Assembly (NCBI GenBank): GCA_003542325.1
Contig: DPKV01000131.1
Location: forward strand, 1 to 8,684
From: Anaerolineaceae bacterium
GTDB taxonomy: Bacteria; Chloroflexota; Anaerolineae; Anaerolineales; Anaerolineaceae
DNA length: 8,684 nucleotides
Reading direction: 5' to 3'
Part shown: piece after piece, positions 1 through 6,566 of the stretch
How positions within the stretch are numbered: the first letter of the stretch is position 1
Layout of the letters: every line of letters starts with the position of its first letter
Notes under the pieces: model-generated
Databases searched by the model: none
Told to the model about the DNA's origin: nothing
What the model saw: the letters and a program-made list of their open reading frames with translations, nothing else
Program-made: the position numbers and the translations under genes

Positions 1-373
1 TCTCATTTGGAACACGGTACTGGGGCGTGAAGTTATTTTCCACATCCACAGACAGCTTGGACCGCAAAAGGTCCCGGACATGTCCGACTGAAGCTCGAAC
101 CGTATAGCCTTTACCGAGGAACCTGCCGACTGTTTTGGCTTTGGCGGGAGACTCGACGATCACCAGCTTGCCTTTCCGGGGGGTCTCTTTTTTCTTTCGG
201 ACAACCTCCGGCTTTGGCAAACCTTCATGGGCGTCTGTTTTCCCCATCCGGTAAACCTTTGTCCCGCAAACCGAGCAGGTGCCCTTGGTCACCGGCGCGC
301 CGGCTGCGTTATAGGCTGCTACAGGGTCTTTGATCTCTCTCTTTTCCCTACATTTAACACAATATGCTTCCAA
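1..373 (-). CDS. topA: DNA topoisomerase I, N-terminal part (cut by the window edge)
   Basis: Type IA topoisomerase, which relaxes negatively supercoiled DNA by cutting and passing single strands. Only the first 124 residues are present; the gene continues beyond base 1. Residues 1-40 form a small putative zinc ribbon with two CxxC pairs (Cys5/Cys8 and Cys33/Cys36), resembling the DUF5679 module. After a Lys-rich linker, the TOPRIM domain begins at residue 69 with [12 protein letters not shown], where Glu74 is the expected catalytic acidic residue, followed by GHVRDL at 97-102; both are hallmark TopA motifs. I chose the TTG start at 373-371 because an AGGAG lies 9 nt upstream and the protein then opens MEAYCVKC. 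An in-frame TTG three codons earlier (382-380) abuts the Shine-Dalgarno and is less likely. The gene starts 12 nt after the manC stop, and its ribosome binding site overlaps that stop codon. Identification is firm; the start is fairly sure. Confidence 0.95.
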   Translation of the reverse strand, partial: MEAYCVKCREKREIKDPVAAYNAAGAPVTKGTCSVCGTKVYRMGKTDAHEGLPKPEVVRKKKETPRKGKLVIVESPAKAKTVGRFLGKGYTVRASVGHVRDLLRSKLSVDVENNFTPQYRVPNE

Positions 374-385
374 TTTAATCAACTC

Positions 386-1477
386 CTACAAATAATCTTC
401 CTGACCGGATTCTTTGAGCAGGCGTACAACGTCCCGCACTTTCTGTGAATCTTTCCGGTCGCAAACGAGTAAGGCGTTGCCAGTATCAACAATAACCAAA
501 TCCTTTACACCAATCGTGACGATCAGCCGGTCCGGTGTATCACCACAAATCAGTGTACCTTGCGTGTCAATGGTCAAAGGAGTCCCCCGCATCACCACGT
601 TGCCATCGGCATCACCATCCAGCGAATCAAACATCGATTCCCAGCTTCCGACATCACTCCAGCCCAGATCGAGGGATGGAAGCACGGCCACTTTTTCGGC
701 TTGTTCCATGATCCCGTAATCGATCGTCTGCGGGTGAATGGTCGGCCAGACGCGTTCAAGCGTCGCAGTTTGTTCCTCGGTCAGCCAAACACGGCGAAGC
801 GTTTCCAGTTTCGCGTAAAGTTCAGGCATCTGCCGCTGGAATTCAGCCATGACGGAAGAAACCTTCCAGATGAACATCCCGGAATTCCAGACATGTTCGC
901 CATCCCTGACCAGGCGCTTTGCCAGTTCTGAATCGGGTTTCTCCTTGAACTTTCGAACCCGAAAAGCGGATAATCCCTCATATTCACCCAGCGGGTCGCC
1001 CTTTTGAATATAACCGTAACCGGTGGCGGGGAATGCCGGGGTAACCCCCAGGGTCACCAGGAAATCCTCCTGTGCCAGACCGTATGCCCCTCTCAATAAC
1101 TGCCGTAAATGGGCAGCGTTCTGGACCAGGTGGTCCGCGGTCAGGATAGCCATGGTCGCCTGTGGGTCACGGGTCTGGATTGCAATCGAAGCCAGACCGA
1201 CAACGGACGCCGTCCCTTTGGGTTGTGGTTCAATAATGTAATTCTCTGCCGGGATCTCCGGGCACTGGTCATGAAGCATCCCGACCTGTTCGGCAACCGT
1301 CACGATCAGGATCCGTTCCGCCGGGAACAAACCATCCAGGCGGGTGACGGCATGCTGGAAAAGTGATTTCCCGCCGGAGACAATCAGAGATTGTTTGGGA
1401 CGATCATGCCGGGATAACGGCCAAAGCCGGGTTCCACTGCCCCCAGCCATAATCACTGCATAATAATTCTCAACCAT
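386..1477 (-). CDS. manC: mannose-1-phosphate guanylyltransferase
   Basis: Makes GDP-mannose from mannose-1-phosphate and GTP in the cytoplasm, a donor for polysaccharides and glycoconjugates. The 363-residue protein has the nucleotidyltransferase signature AGGSGTRLWPLS at 11-22, RPKQ at 26-29 with the expected catalytic Lys28, EPQPKGTA at 83-90, TADH at 113-116, FKEKPD at 177-182, WNSGMFIW at 197-204, DYGIME near 253-258 and WSDVGSW at 273-279. It ends after a short beta-helix region and lacks the C-terminal cupin phosphomannose isomerase domain found in bifunctional proteins of about 470 residues. The open frame extends 20 codons upstream into dprA, but the ATG at 1477 follows AGGGAG with 6 nt spacing and the protein then begins directly at the nucleotide-binding fold. 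It lies 10 nt after dprA and 12 nt before topA. The subfamily fits GDP-mannose best; another NDP-hexose pyrophosphorylase is possible but less likely. Confidence 0.93.
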   Translation of the reverse strand: MVENYYAVIMAGGSGTRLWPLSRHDRPKQSLIVSGGKSLFQHAVTRLDGLFPAERILIVTVAEQVGMLHDQCPEIPAENYIIEPQPKGTASVVGLASIAIQTRDPQATMAILTADHLVQNAAHLRQLLRGAYGLAQEDFLVTLGVTPAFPATGYGYIQKGDPLGEYEGLSAFRVRKFKEKPDSELAKRLVRDGEHVWNSGMFIWKVSSVMAEFQRQMPELYAKLETLRRVWLTEEQTATLERVWPTIHPQTIDYGIMEQAEKVAVLPSLDLGWSDVGSWESMFDSLDGDADGNVVMRGTPLTIDTQGTLICGDTPDRLIVTIGVKDLVIVDTGNALLVCDRKDSQKVRDVVRLLKESGQEDYL

Positions 1478-1487
1478 GGTGAACTCC

Positions 1488-2588
1488 CTAACTCCTGTTG
1501 ATTTCCCGGATGGCCGTATAGCGCATCCCGCCAACATGCTGGACCATCCCTTTCAACTCCATCATCGTCAACGCGGCGGTTACCGTTTCAACAGCCATAC
1601 CAGCTGCATGGCAAATCTCATCCACATGAATGGGCTCATAATCCAGCACTTGCAATATCTTAGCCTCAGTTGTGTCGGCTGGCAAGGTCTGCCGGGCAGC
1701 CTGAAAATCAGATACCTGCTCCAGCCCCAAAGCATCAAGGACATCCTGGGGTGAAATCATGGCATAAGCCCCGTTCTGGATCAAACGGTTTGTGCCCTGA
1801 CTCATCGGCGAAAGGACGTTGCCCGGCACGGCAAACACATCCCGCCCCTGCTCCACAGCAAAGTCTGCTGTTATCAGCGCGCCGCTCCGGTCGCCCGCTT
1901 CGATCACAATTGTGGCAAGGGATAACCCTGAAATGATCCGGTTCCGGGGTGGGAAGTTGACGCCCTCCGGTTTTGTGCCAAGGGGATAGTCACTGATAAT
2001 TGCGCCGTTTTCAATCATGGCCTCGGCTAATTTACGGTGCTCAGGCGGGTAAATCACATCCACCCCGCTGCCCAGGACCGCGATGGTTCTTCCCCCGGCC
2101 TTCAGCGCATGTTGATGCGCCAGAGCATCCACACCACGGGCCAGCCCGCTGACAATCGTCAATCCGTGTCCGGCCAGAAATGTGCTTGTATCACGGGTAA
2201 TTTGCTGTCCATAAGGCGTTACCTTCCGCGTCCCCACCATGGCGATGGAAAAATCATCCTCAGGGGTCAGGCTTCCCCGAATATATAACACGGGCGGCGG
2301 TTGTGCAATCTCACGCAATAAACGGGGGTATTCAGGTTCCGACAGGGTCAGAACGGAAATATTCTGTGACAGAATGGACTCATAAAACTGATCGAGGTCT
2401 GTTTCTTCCCGCAGTCTGACCAAGTTATCAATGGTTTTTTCAGGAAGTCCCGCTTCTCGGAAGGCCTCTGCAGACGCGAGCCACGCATTCCCAAGATCAC
2501 CAAAAAAAGCCTGGATCTGATGAAACCGAACCGAGCCTATCCCCCGAACGAGGTTAAAGCCAATCCAATATTTTTTCTCATCGGGCAT
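1488..2588 (-). CDS. dprA: DNA processing protein DprA/Smf
   Basis: Single-stranded-DNA-binding protein that protects incoming DNA and loads RecA during natural transformation. It is also conserved in bacteria not known to be competent. The 366-residue protein has an N-terminal helical SAM/HhH-like region (about 1-70), then the Rossmann-like DprA core with GTRKVTPYG at 119-127, SGLARGVD at 147-154, GSGVDVIYP at 173-181, FPPRNRIISGLS at 212-223 and GDRSGALIT at 232-240. Residues 305-358 look like a winged-helix C-terminal domain of the DprA type. The ATG overlaps the rimM stop in TGATG, and GAGG lies 7 nt upstream of it, so translation is probably coupled. No competence pilus or ComEC genes are in view, so a role in transformation in this organism is unproven. 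Length and motifs are complete, with no sign of decay. Confidence 0.95.
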   Translation of the reverse strand: MPDEKKYWIGFNLVRGIGSVRFHQIQAFFGDLGNAWLASAEAFREAGLPEKTIDNLVRLREETDLDQFYESILSQNISVLTLSEPEYPRLLREIAQPPPVLYIRGSLTPEDDFSIAMVGTRKVTPYGQQITRDTSTFLAGHGLTIVSGLARGVDALAHQHALKAGGRTIAVLGSGVDVIYPPEHRKLAEAMIENGAIISDYPLGTKPEGVNFPPRNRIISGLSLATIVIEAGDRSGALITADFAVEQGRDVFAVPGNVLSPMSQGTNRLIQNGAYAMISPQDVLDALGLEQVSDFQAARQTLPADTTEAKILQVLDYEPIHVDEICHAAGMAVETVTAALTMMELKGMVQHVGGMRYTAIREINRS

Positions 2589-3139
2589 CAGTCCCCCTCA
2601 CCAAACCATTTCAATTTCGCTACCCTCATCACACCTGCATCCGCATTAATTTCAAGGATCACTTCATCTGTGTCTGGAATCAGGGTTTCTTTCCCCGCTG
2701 CGTCGGTAACCAAATAAACATCGTTTGCGCCTGTTTGGAGTACCTCTGTAAGAACTCCCAGGAATTCCTCTTCCTCATACACATCCAGCCCGATCAACTG
2801 GTGATAGTAATATTCACCCTCATCCAGGGACGGTAACTGACTGGTCTTCACATAGACCAGTGCGTTGGTCAAAGCCTCGGCCGCCGTCCGGTCATCCAGA
2901 TCGTGAAATTTAAGCAGCAGCAGGTCGTTTTTCCACCGGCTGGCTTCCACGAGCAGAGGCTGGTGCCGCTCACCCACGAAAACAGTTTGTTCCGGGTCCA
3001 ACAATTCCAATAACTTGGAGAAAAGTTCCAAAGGAATTTCCCCCTGGACGCCGTGAGGGCGTCGCAACTTGCCGACTACGAGAAAGGCAGGCTCGCTGGA
3101 AGACCGCGAGCCTGCGTTAGGTTTCATTTTTTGAGGCAT
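2588..3139 (-). CDS. rimM: 16S rRNA processing protein RimM
   Basis: Ribosome maturation factor that binds uS19 and helps assemble and process the head of the 30S subunit. The 183-residue protein has the N-terminal RimM barrel with GKLRRPHGVQGE at 23-34 and DDRTAAEAL at 82-90, followed by a PRC-barrel domain with GEYYYHQLIGLDV at 108-120 and TGANDVYLV at 136-144. About 18 poorly ordered residues (Ser, Lys and Asn rich) precede the first domain. No clear Shine-Dalgarno precedes the ATG at 3139 or the alternative Met5 at 3127, so the exact start is uncertain. Translation may depend on coupling to khpA, whose stop lies 20 nt upstream. The gene overlaps dprA by one base. In many bacteria trmD follows rimM; here dprA takes that place. 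Confidence 0.95.
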   Translation of the reverse strand: MPQKMKPNAGSRSSSEPAFLVVGKLRRPHGVQGEIPLELFSKLLELLDPEQTVFVGERHQPLLVEASRWKNDLLLLKFHDLDDRTAAEALTNALVYVKTSQLPSLDEGEYYYHQLIGLDVYEEEEFLGVLTEVLQTGANDVYLVTDAAGKETLIPDTDEVILEINADAGVMRVAKLKWFGEGD

Positions 3140-3159
3140 CTGGACAGTCAGGTCAGAAG

Positions 3160-3411
3160 CTAATCAGGCTCGACAATGTCAAGTTTCGTCCGGCTGCCCT
3201 CACGGGCGGCAGCGACCTTCAACAAGGTCCGGATGGAATTCGCCACCCGACCACTCCTGCCAATTACCCGACCCATGTCCTCCTTGGCAACATACAGGTC
3301 CAGATGGACCGTGTTTCCATTCTGGCGTTTCTCGACATTGACCTCTGTTGGTTGATCGACCAGTGATTGGGCGATGAATTCAACCAAACCTTGCAGGTTT
3401 TCACCTTTCAT
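3160..3411 (-). CDS. khpA: KH-domain RNA-binding protein KhpA
   Basis: Small single KH-domain RNA-binding protein, formerly annotated as YlqC or UPF0109. In Firmicutes it partners with KhpB/Jag and affects cell elongation and RNA metabolism. The 83 residues form one KH domain, with the RNA-binding GxxG loop seen as GRSG at 51-54 within RVIGRSGRVANSIRTLL, followed by a short strand ending TKLDIVEPD. The ATG at 3411 is preceded by GAGG with 5 nt spacing. It sits between rpsP (22 nt) and rimM (20 nt), the classic rpsP-khpA-rimM order, which strongly supports the assignment. No khpB/jag partner is in the window. Confidence 0.95.
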   Translation of the reverse strand: MKGENLQGLVEFIAQSLVDQPTEVNVEKRQNGNTVHLDLYVAKEDMGRVIGRSGRVANSIRTLLKVAAAREGSRTKLDIVEPD

Positions 3412-3433
3412 AATGGCCTCAAATCTTTCCGGA

Positions 3434-3787
3434 CTACTGGTTCGCTGGAGGGTTTGTGCGAGGATCGGTCACCCGAGCATCGTACACCTTATTTCCTTCT
3501 TCAACCAGTTCATCCACATTTTCACCAGCTTTGAACCGCTCGTAGCGGGCCCAAAGTTCCGTTTGCTTGAAGAGCCGATCCACTGCTTCGGTCGGTTGAG
3601 CGCCAACGCTCAGCCAATAGAAGATCCGATCATCCTTCAGGACAACGGTAGACGGTTCTGTGCGGGGGTTATAGTGGCCGACAATTTCCAAAAAACGACC
3701 GTCACGGGGTTTTTCTTTGTCAGCAATTACAACACGATAACTTGCCTGATTCCGGGAACCTACCCGGCGCAATCGAATACGTACCAT
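3434..3787 (-). CDS. rpsP: 30S ribosomal protein bS16
   Basis: Structural protein of the small ribosomal subunit that binds 16S rRNA and is needed for 30S assembly. It begins [20 protein letters not shown], the standard bS16 N-terminus, and carries the usual [14 protein letters not shown] at 30-43 and [20 protein letters not shown] at 50-69. At 117 residues it exceeds the usual 80-90; the extra 30 or so residues from about 85 are acidic then polar and Pro/Asn rich, as seen in several phyla with extended bS16. The ATG at 3787 has an AGGAG 10 nt upstream. It lies 108 nt after ffh and begins the tightly packed part of the operon. Confidence 0.97.
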   Translation of the reverse strand: MVRIRLRRVGSRNQASYRVVIADKEKPRDGRFLEIVGHYNPRTEPSTVVLKDDRIFYWLSVGAQPTEAVDRLFKQTELWARYERFKAGENVDELVEEGNKVYDARVTDPRTNPPANQ

Positions 3788-3895
3788 CGAAATTATGCTC
3801 CTCTTATTAATTGATCTTATCTAATTTATTAGCCCGATTCCGCTAAAAGGACTGAGAGAGCGTTGAAGGAGACGCTTACCTTTCTTGTCGTCCGG
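3788..3895 (-). other. ffh-rpsP intergenic leader
   Basis: This 108-nt spacer is the only sizeable gap in the minus-strand gene run. Its rpsP-proximal half is AT rich and contains the short palindrome CTAATAAATTAG (3832-3821), followed by the rpsP ribosome binding site GAGGAG. A weak 5-bp hairpin (AGCGT/ACGCT, 3859-3876) lies nearer ffh but has no T tract, so it is not a normal intrinsic terminator. No good -35/-10 pair was found. The spacer may simply be an untranslated linker with read-through from ffh; a separate rpsP promoter cannot be excluded. Confidence 0.3.
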
Positions 3896-5218
3896 CTACC
3901 CCATCAAACGGCCCAAACCTCGACCGCCTGACTTCTGAATGGATTTTAACAGCTTTTGGGTTTCGCGGAAGCGCTTCATGACCTGATTGACCACCTGCAC
4001 TTCCAGACCGGAACCCTGCGCAATTCTGCGACGGCGGCTGGCATTCAATAATTTAGGATCTCGGCGTTCTTTGATCGTCATGGAGTTGATCACCGCTTCG
4101 ATTTGTTTGATCTGGCTTTCCGCATCCTGGGGGTCCACCTGACGGGCAACCTGGCCCATCTGTCCCGGGAGCATTTCCATGAGCTGCCCCATCGGACCCA
4201 TCTTGCGCATTTGCTTTAGTTGCCTGGCGAAATCCTCTAAAGTGAATTCGCCGCGCAGCATTCTTTCAGCCTGTTCTTCGGCCTGTCCCTGATCGAAGGC
4301 GGCTTCAGCTTTTTCGATCAGCCCAATGACATCGCCCATTCCCAGAATCCGGGAAGCTAAACGGCCGGGGTTGTAGGCTTCTATCGCATCCACCCCTTCA
4401 CCCACACCCAGGAACTTGATCGGCACACCGGTCACTTCCCGGATCGAGATGGCCGCCCCACCCCTGGCATCGCCATCGATCTTGGTCATAACCAGACCGG
4501 AGACGGGTAGTTCCTTGCGGAAACCCTGGGCGACGTTCAACGCCTCCTGGCCGATCATCGCATCCACCACCAGCAGGATTTCGGTGATAGGCACTTTCTT
4601 CTGGATGGCGTTCAGTTCATCCATTAGGTCCGCATCAAGCTGCGATCGTCCGGCAGTATCCAGAATAACCACACTGGTACCGCCCTTGCGGGCCGTCTTA
4701 TAAGCCTCTTCCGCCAGTTTTGGCGGTGCAACGCCGTCTTTGGCGAAGACCGGGACATCGATCCGCTCGCCAAGGGTTTGCAGTTGCTGGACGGCTGCCG
4801 GCCGGTAAGGGTCAGCGGCTACCAGAAGAACCCGCTCGCCCTGGCTGCGTAGAAGTTTTGCCAGTTTTGCGGCAGCGGTGGTTTTGCCGGAGCCCTGTAA
4901 ACCCACCAGCATGATCACAAAGGGTTTTTCACCTTTAAGGTTGAGCTGGCTGGGTTCTCCCAGGGTGGCAATCAATTCATCATTGACGATCTTGATGACC
5001 TGTTGGGCCGGATTGAGCGCTTTGGAGACCTCAGTGCCTACCGCCCGGGTCTTCACCCGTTGCGTAAAGCTCTTAACCACACTGTAGTGAACATCCGCTT
5101 CCAACAAGGCCATACGGACTTCACGCATCGCCACATCCACATCCGCTTCTGAAAGGCGTCCGTGGCGGCGCAGATTTTGGAATATTTGGCCCAGTCGATC
5201 GGTTAAGTTTTCAAACAC
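3896..5218 (-). CDS. ffh: signal recognition particle protein Ffh
   Basis: GTPase of the signal recognition particle. With SRP RNA it binds signal sequences on nascent chains and delivers the ribosome to the FtsY receptor at the membrane. The 440-residue protein has the N domain (1-90), then the G domain with P-loop GLQGSGKTT at 106-114, DPYRPAA at 136-142, DTAGR at 187-191, TKIDG at 245-249 and GVGEG at 271-275. The Met-rich M domain spans about 300-440; RIAQGSG at 398-404 marks the RNA-binding helices. Length is normal. The start is GTG at 5218, giving the canonical MFENLTDRLG. No Shine-Dalgarno lies at a usable distance, and a perfect TATAAT ends 5 nt upstream, so a leaderless transcript is plausible. 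No SRP RNA gene was recognised in the window. Ffh followed by rpsP is a common gene order. Confidence 0.97.
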   Translation of the reverse strand: MFENLTDRLGQIFQNLRRHGRLSEADVDVAMREVRMALLEADVHYSVVKSFTQRVKTRAVGTEVSKALNPAQQVIKIVNDELIATLGEPSQLNLKGEKPFVIMLVGLQGSGKTTAAAKLAKLLRSQGERVLLVAADPYRPAAVQQLQTLGERIDVPVFAKDGVAPPKLAEEAYKTARKGGTSVVILDTAGRSQLDADLMDELNAIQKKVPITEILLVVDAMIGQEALNVAQGFRKELPVSGLVMTKIDGDARGGAAISIREVTGVPIKFLGVGEGVDAIEAYNPGRLASRILGMGDVIGLIEKAEAAFDQGQAEEQAERMLRGEFTLEDFARQLKQMRKMGPMGQLMEMLPGQMGQVARQVDPQDAESQIKQIEAVINSMTIKERRDPKLLNASRRRRIAQGSGLEVQVVNQVMKRFRETQKLLKSIQKSGGRGLGRLMG

Positions 5219-5223
5219 AATAG

Positions 5224-5229
5224 ATTATA
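5224..5229 (-). promoter_or_regulatory. candidate -10 box of the ffh promoter
   Basis: On the minus strand a perfect TATAAT (5229-5224) lies 5 nt before the GTG start of ffh. Upstream TTGACC (5249-5244) gives a spacer of 14 nt and TTGACG (5257-5252) one of 22 nt, so neither forms an ideal -35 with it. The position of the -10 predicts transcription starting at about 5218-5216, on or next to the start codon. The box is seen directly; promoter function is inferred. Confidence 0.55.
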
Positions 5230-5291
5230 AATTCATTTCTTCTGGTCAAACCGTCAATCTGTGATTTTAGCGTGTAAAGCGCGGATGGTCA

Positions 5292-5315
5292 AGGGGAAGT
5301 GAGAGGGGAAGTGAG
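5292..5315. repeat. 12-bp tandem direct repeat, two copies
   Basis: AGGGGAAGTGAG occurs twice head to tail (5292-5303 and 5304-5315) with no mismatch. The unit is purine rich. It may be a replication-slippage duplication or a paired protein-binding site; the sequence alone does not decide. Confidence 0.8.
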
Positions 5316-5338
5316 AAGGACACTCCTTATTAATGAAG

Positions 5339-5362
5339 ATTATCAGGCTGCTGACAGATAAT
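5339..5362. repeat. short inverted repeat
   Basis: ATTATC (5339-5344) and GATAAT (5357-5362) are perfect reverse complements separated by 12 nt. A competing inner pairing, TCAG with CTGA, also exists. There is no T tract, so it is not a terminator. It could be an operator-like dyad, but arms this short also arise by chance. Confidence 0.35.
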
Positions 5363-5484
5363 AACACGGAAAATGGGACACTGGAAAAAGTATAGACAAG
5401 GACTCATTCGAGGCCTTAACACATTTTACCTATCCAAAGTAATCCATAGCCTATCGCAACGATTTTCGCCGGAAGGGGTTAATC

Positions 5485-5505
5485 ATGGCAATTGAATTTG
5501 TTTAA
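5485..5505 (+). CDS. possible six-codon leader ORF upstream of degV
   Basis: ATG GCA ATT GAA TTT GTT TAA encodes MAIEFV. The very good Shine-Dalgarno GGAAGGGG (5471-5478) lies 6 nt before the ATG. The stop is 34 nt before the degV start. It has no run of a single amino acid typical of an attenuator, and no alternative hairpins were obvious. It could be a translated leader or a chance arrangement; translation is unproven. Confidence 0.25.
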   Translation: MAIEFV

Positions 5506-5539
5506 TCATTTATCCTTATGAATATTGGAAGGAATTATC

Positions 5540-6412
5540 ATGTCTAAAGTTGCAATAGTCACCGATTCGACAGCCTACCTGCCCGAGGATCTGGTTTCGG
5601 CCTATAACATTACTGTTGTCCCCCTGGTGGTCATTTGGGGAGAGGAAACCCTGCTGGACAATGTGGACATCGGCCCGGAGGAATTTTACACACGTCTTGC
5701 CACCGCAAAAGTCATGCCTTCCACTTCTCAGGCAACCATCAAAGCCTTCGCCGATGTCTTTGAGAAGCTTCATCAGGAAGGTTATGAGATCCTGACTGTC
5801 ATCATCTCCTCTGCCCTCTCCGGGACAATGGACTCTGCAATCCAGGCGATGAAAATGGTCCCCGATGCCAAAGTGGAGTTGGTAGATTCCAAATTGACCT
5901 CCGTTCCGCTGGCTTTCATGGCGCTTTCCGCCGCCCGGGCTGCCAAACGCGGCGCTTCTCTGGCAAAGTGTAGAGAAATCGCTGAAGCTATCCGTGACCA
6001 TTCGGAAGTGTTCTTTGCCGTGGACACATTGGAATTTCTGCACCGCGGCGGTCGAATTGGCGGGGCATCCCGGTTCCTGGGTACCGCCTTGAACCTGAAG
6101 CCGATTCTCTTCCTTGAAGAAGGGAAAATTGAAGCGCTTGAAAAGGTCCGCACCTCCAAACGGGCGCATAAACGTCTGATCGAACTTCTGAAAAGCAGGA
6201 TGGATGGAAAATCTCCGATCAATATGGTCGGTGTGGTCGGCGCTGCGGCAGACAAATCCATGACCAGATTGATGGCTGACATCAAAGAAAATTTCCAGCC
6301 AAAAGAAATCATAATGGCCGACCTGAGTCCCGTCATCGGCAACCATACCGGACCCGGTACGGTAGGTGTGGCTTATGTCGCCGGTGTGGACCCTGCTCTG
6401 CTGGAAGACTAA
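5540..6412 (+). CDS. DegV family fatty-acid-binding protein (FakB-like)
   Basis: DegV proteins bind a fatty acid in a cleft between two domains. FakB members present it to the kinase FakA, making acyl-phosphate for phospholipid synthesis. The 290-residue protein shows the family marks: VTDST at 7-11, the PSTSQ segment at 60-64, SSALSGT at 90-96, TLEFLHRGGRIGGA at 163-176 and the C-terminal GNHTGPGTVG at 267-276. It is soluble, with no signal peptide. I chose the ATG at 5540 because GGAAGG (5527-5532) lies 7 nt upstream; a TTG five codons earlier would overlap this site. No fakA kinase gene is adjacent, so the specific role as FakB is inferred from the family. A terminator follows within 40 nt, so the gene is probably transcribed alone. 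Confidence 0.93.
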   Translation: MSKVAIVTDSTAYLPEDLVSAYNITVVPLVVIWGEETLLDNVDIGPEEFYTRLATAKVMPSTSQATIKAFADVFEKLHQEGYEILTVIISSALSGTMDSAIQAMKMVPDAKVELVDSKLTSVPLAFMALSAARAAKRGASLAKCREIAEAIRDHSEVFFAVDTLEFLHRGGRIGGASRFLGTALNLKPILFLEEGKIEALEKVRTSKRAHKRLIELLKSRMDGKSPINMVGVVGAAADKSMTRLMADIKENFQPKEIIMADLSPVIGNHTGPGTVGVAYVAGVDPALLED

Positions 6413-6446
6413 GCCCCTCACTTTATGGGTTTATCCTGACTGATAG

Positions 6447-6473
6447 ACTGCCCTTACCGGCAGTTTTTTCTTT
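6447..6473 (+). terminator. intrinsic terminator after degV
   Basis: ACTGCC (6447-6452) pairs perfectly with GGCAGT (6459-6464) around a 6-nt loop, and a T-rich tail runs through 6473 with a single C interruption. It lies 34 nt after the degV stop and should end its transcript before the DUF1015 gene. Confidence 0.85.
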
Positions 6474-6500
6474 AATGTCCCAAACAACAGCAATTAATCC

Positions 6501-6528
6501 TTCGCAATGCAAGGTTTTCGGATAAAAT
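6501..6528 (+). promoter_or_regulatory. candidate promoter for the DUF1015 gene
   Basis: TAAAAT at 6523-6528 matches five of six bases of the -10 consensus. TTCGCA at 6501-6506 matches four of six of the -35, with a 16-nt spacer. Initiation near 6535 would leave a leader of about 30 nt containing the ribosome binding site. A fresh promoter is expected here because a strong terminator lies just upstream. Confidence 0.45.
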
Positions 6529-6566
6529 TAACAGACATAACTCACCGTTAAATAAGGAAGGACTCT

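Larger units (their letters stand above)
5219..5539. other. divergent intergenic region between ffh and degV
   Basis: About 320 nt without a substantial gene, between divergently read ffh and degV. It holds the ffh -10 box at the left edge, an exact 12-bp tandem duplication (5292-5315), a 6-bp dyad (5339-5362), and a six-codon frame with a strong ribosome binding site (5485-5505). No tRNA or SRP RNA fold was recognised. I found no convincing sigma-70 promoter for degV; TTGAAT at 5492-5497 has no good -10 partner at normal spacing. Confidence 0.6.

Noticed and set aside
1478..1537. A 20-codon upstream extension of manC from an earlier ATG.
   Set aside because: It would overlap the end of dprA, lacks a better ribosome binding site, and adds residues before the conserved start of the nucleotide-binding fold.
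3859..3876. A hairpin between ffh and rpsP considered as a terminator.
   Set aside because: The stem is only 5 bp with an 8-nt loop and no T tract follows on the minus strand.
5219..5539. An SRP RNA or other structured RNA gene next to ffh.
   Set aside because: I found no GGAA-tetraloop hairpin with the conserved SRP Alu/S-domain features, and no long stem in the region.
5516..6421. A 301-codon open frame on the minus strand covering all of degV.
   Set aside because: The plus strand encodes a clear DegV protein with family motifs and a good ribosome binding site. The antisense product is rich in His, Gly, Phe and Gln and matches nothing I recognise. It is a codon-bias shadow.
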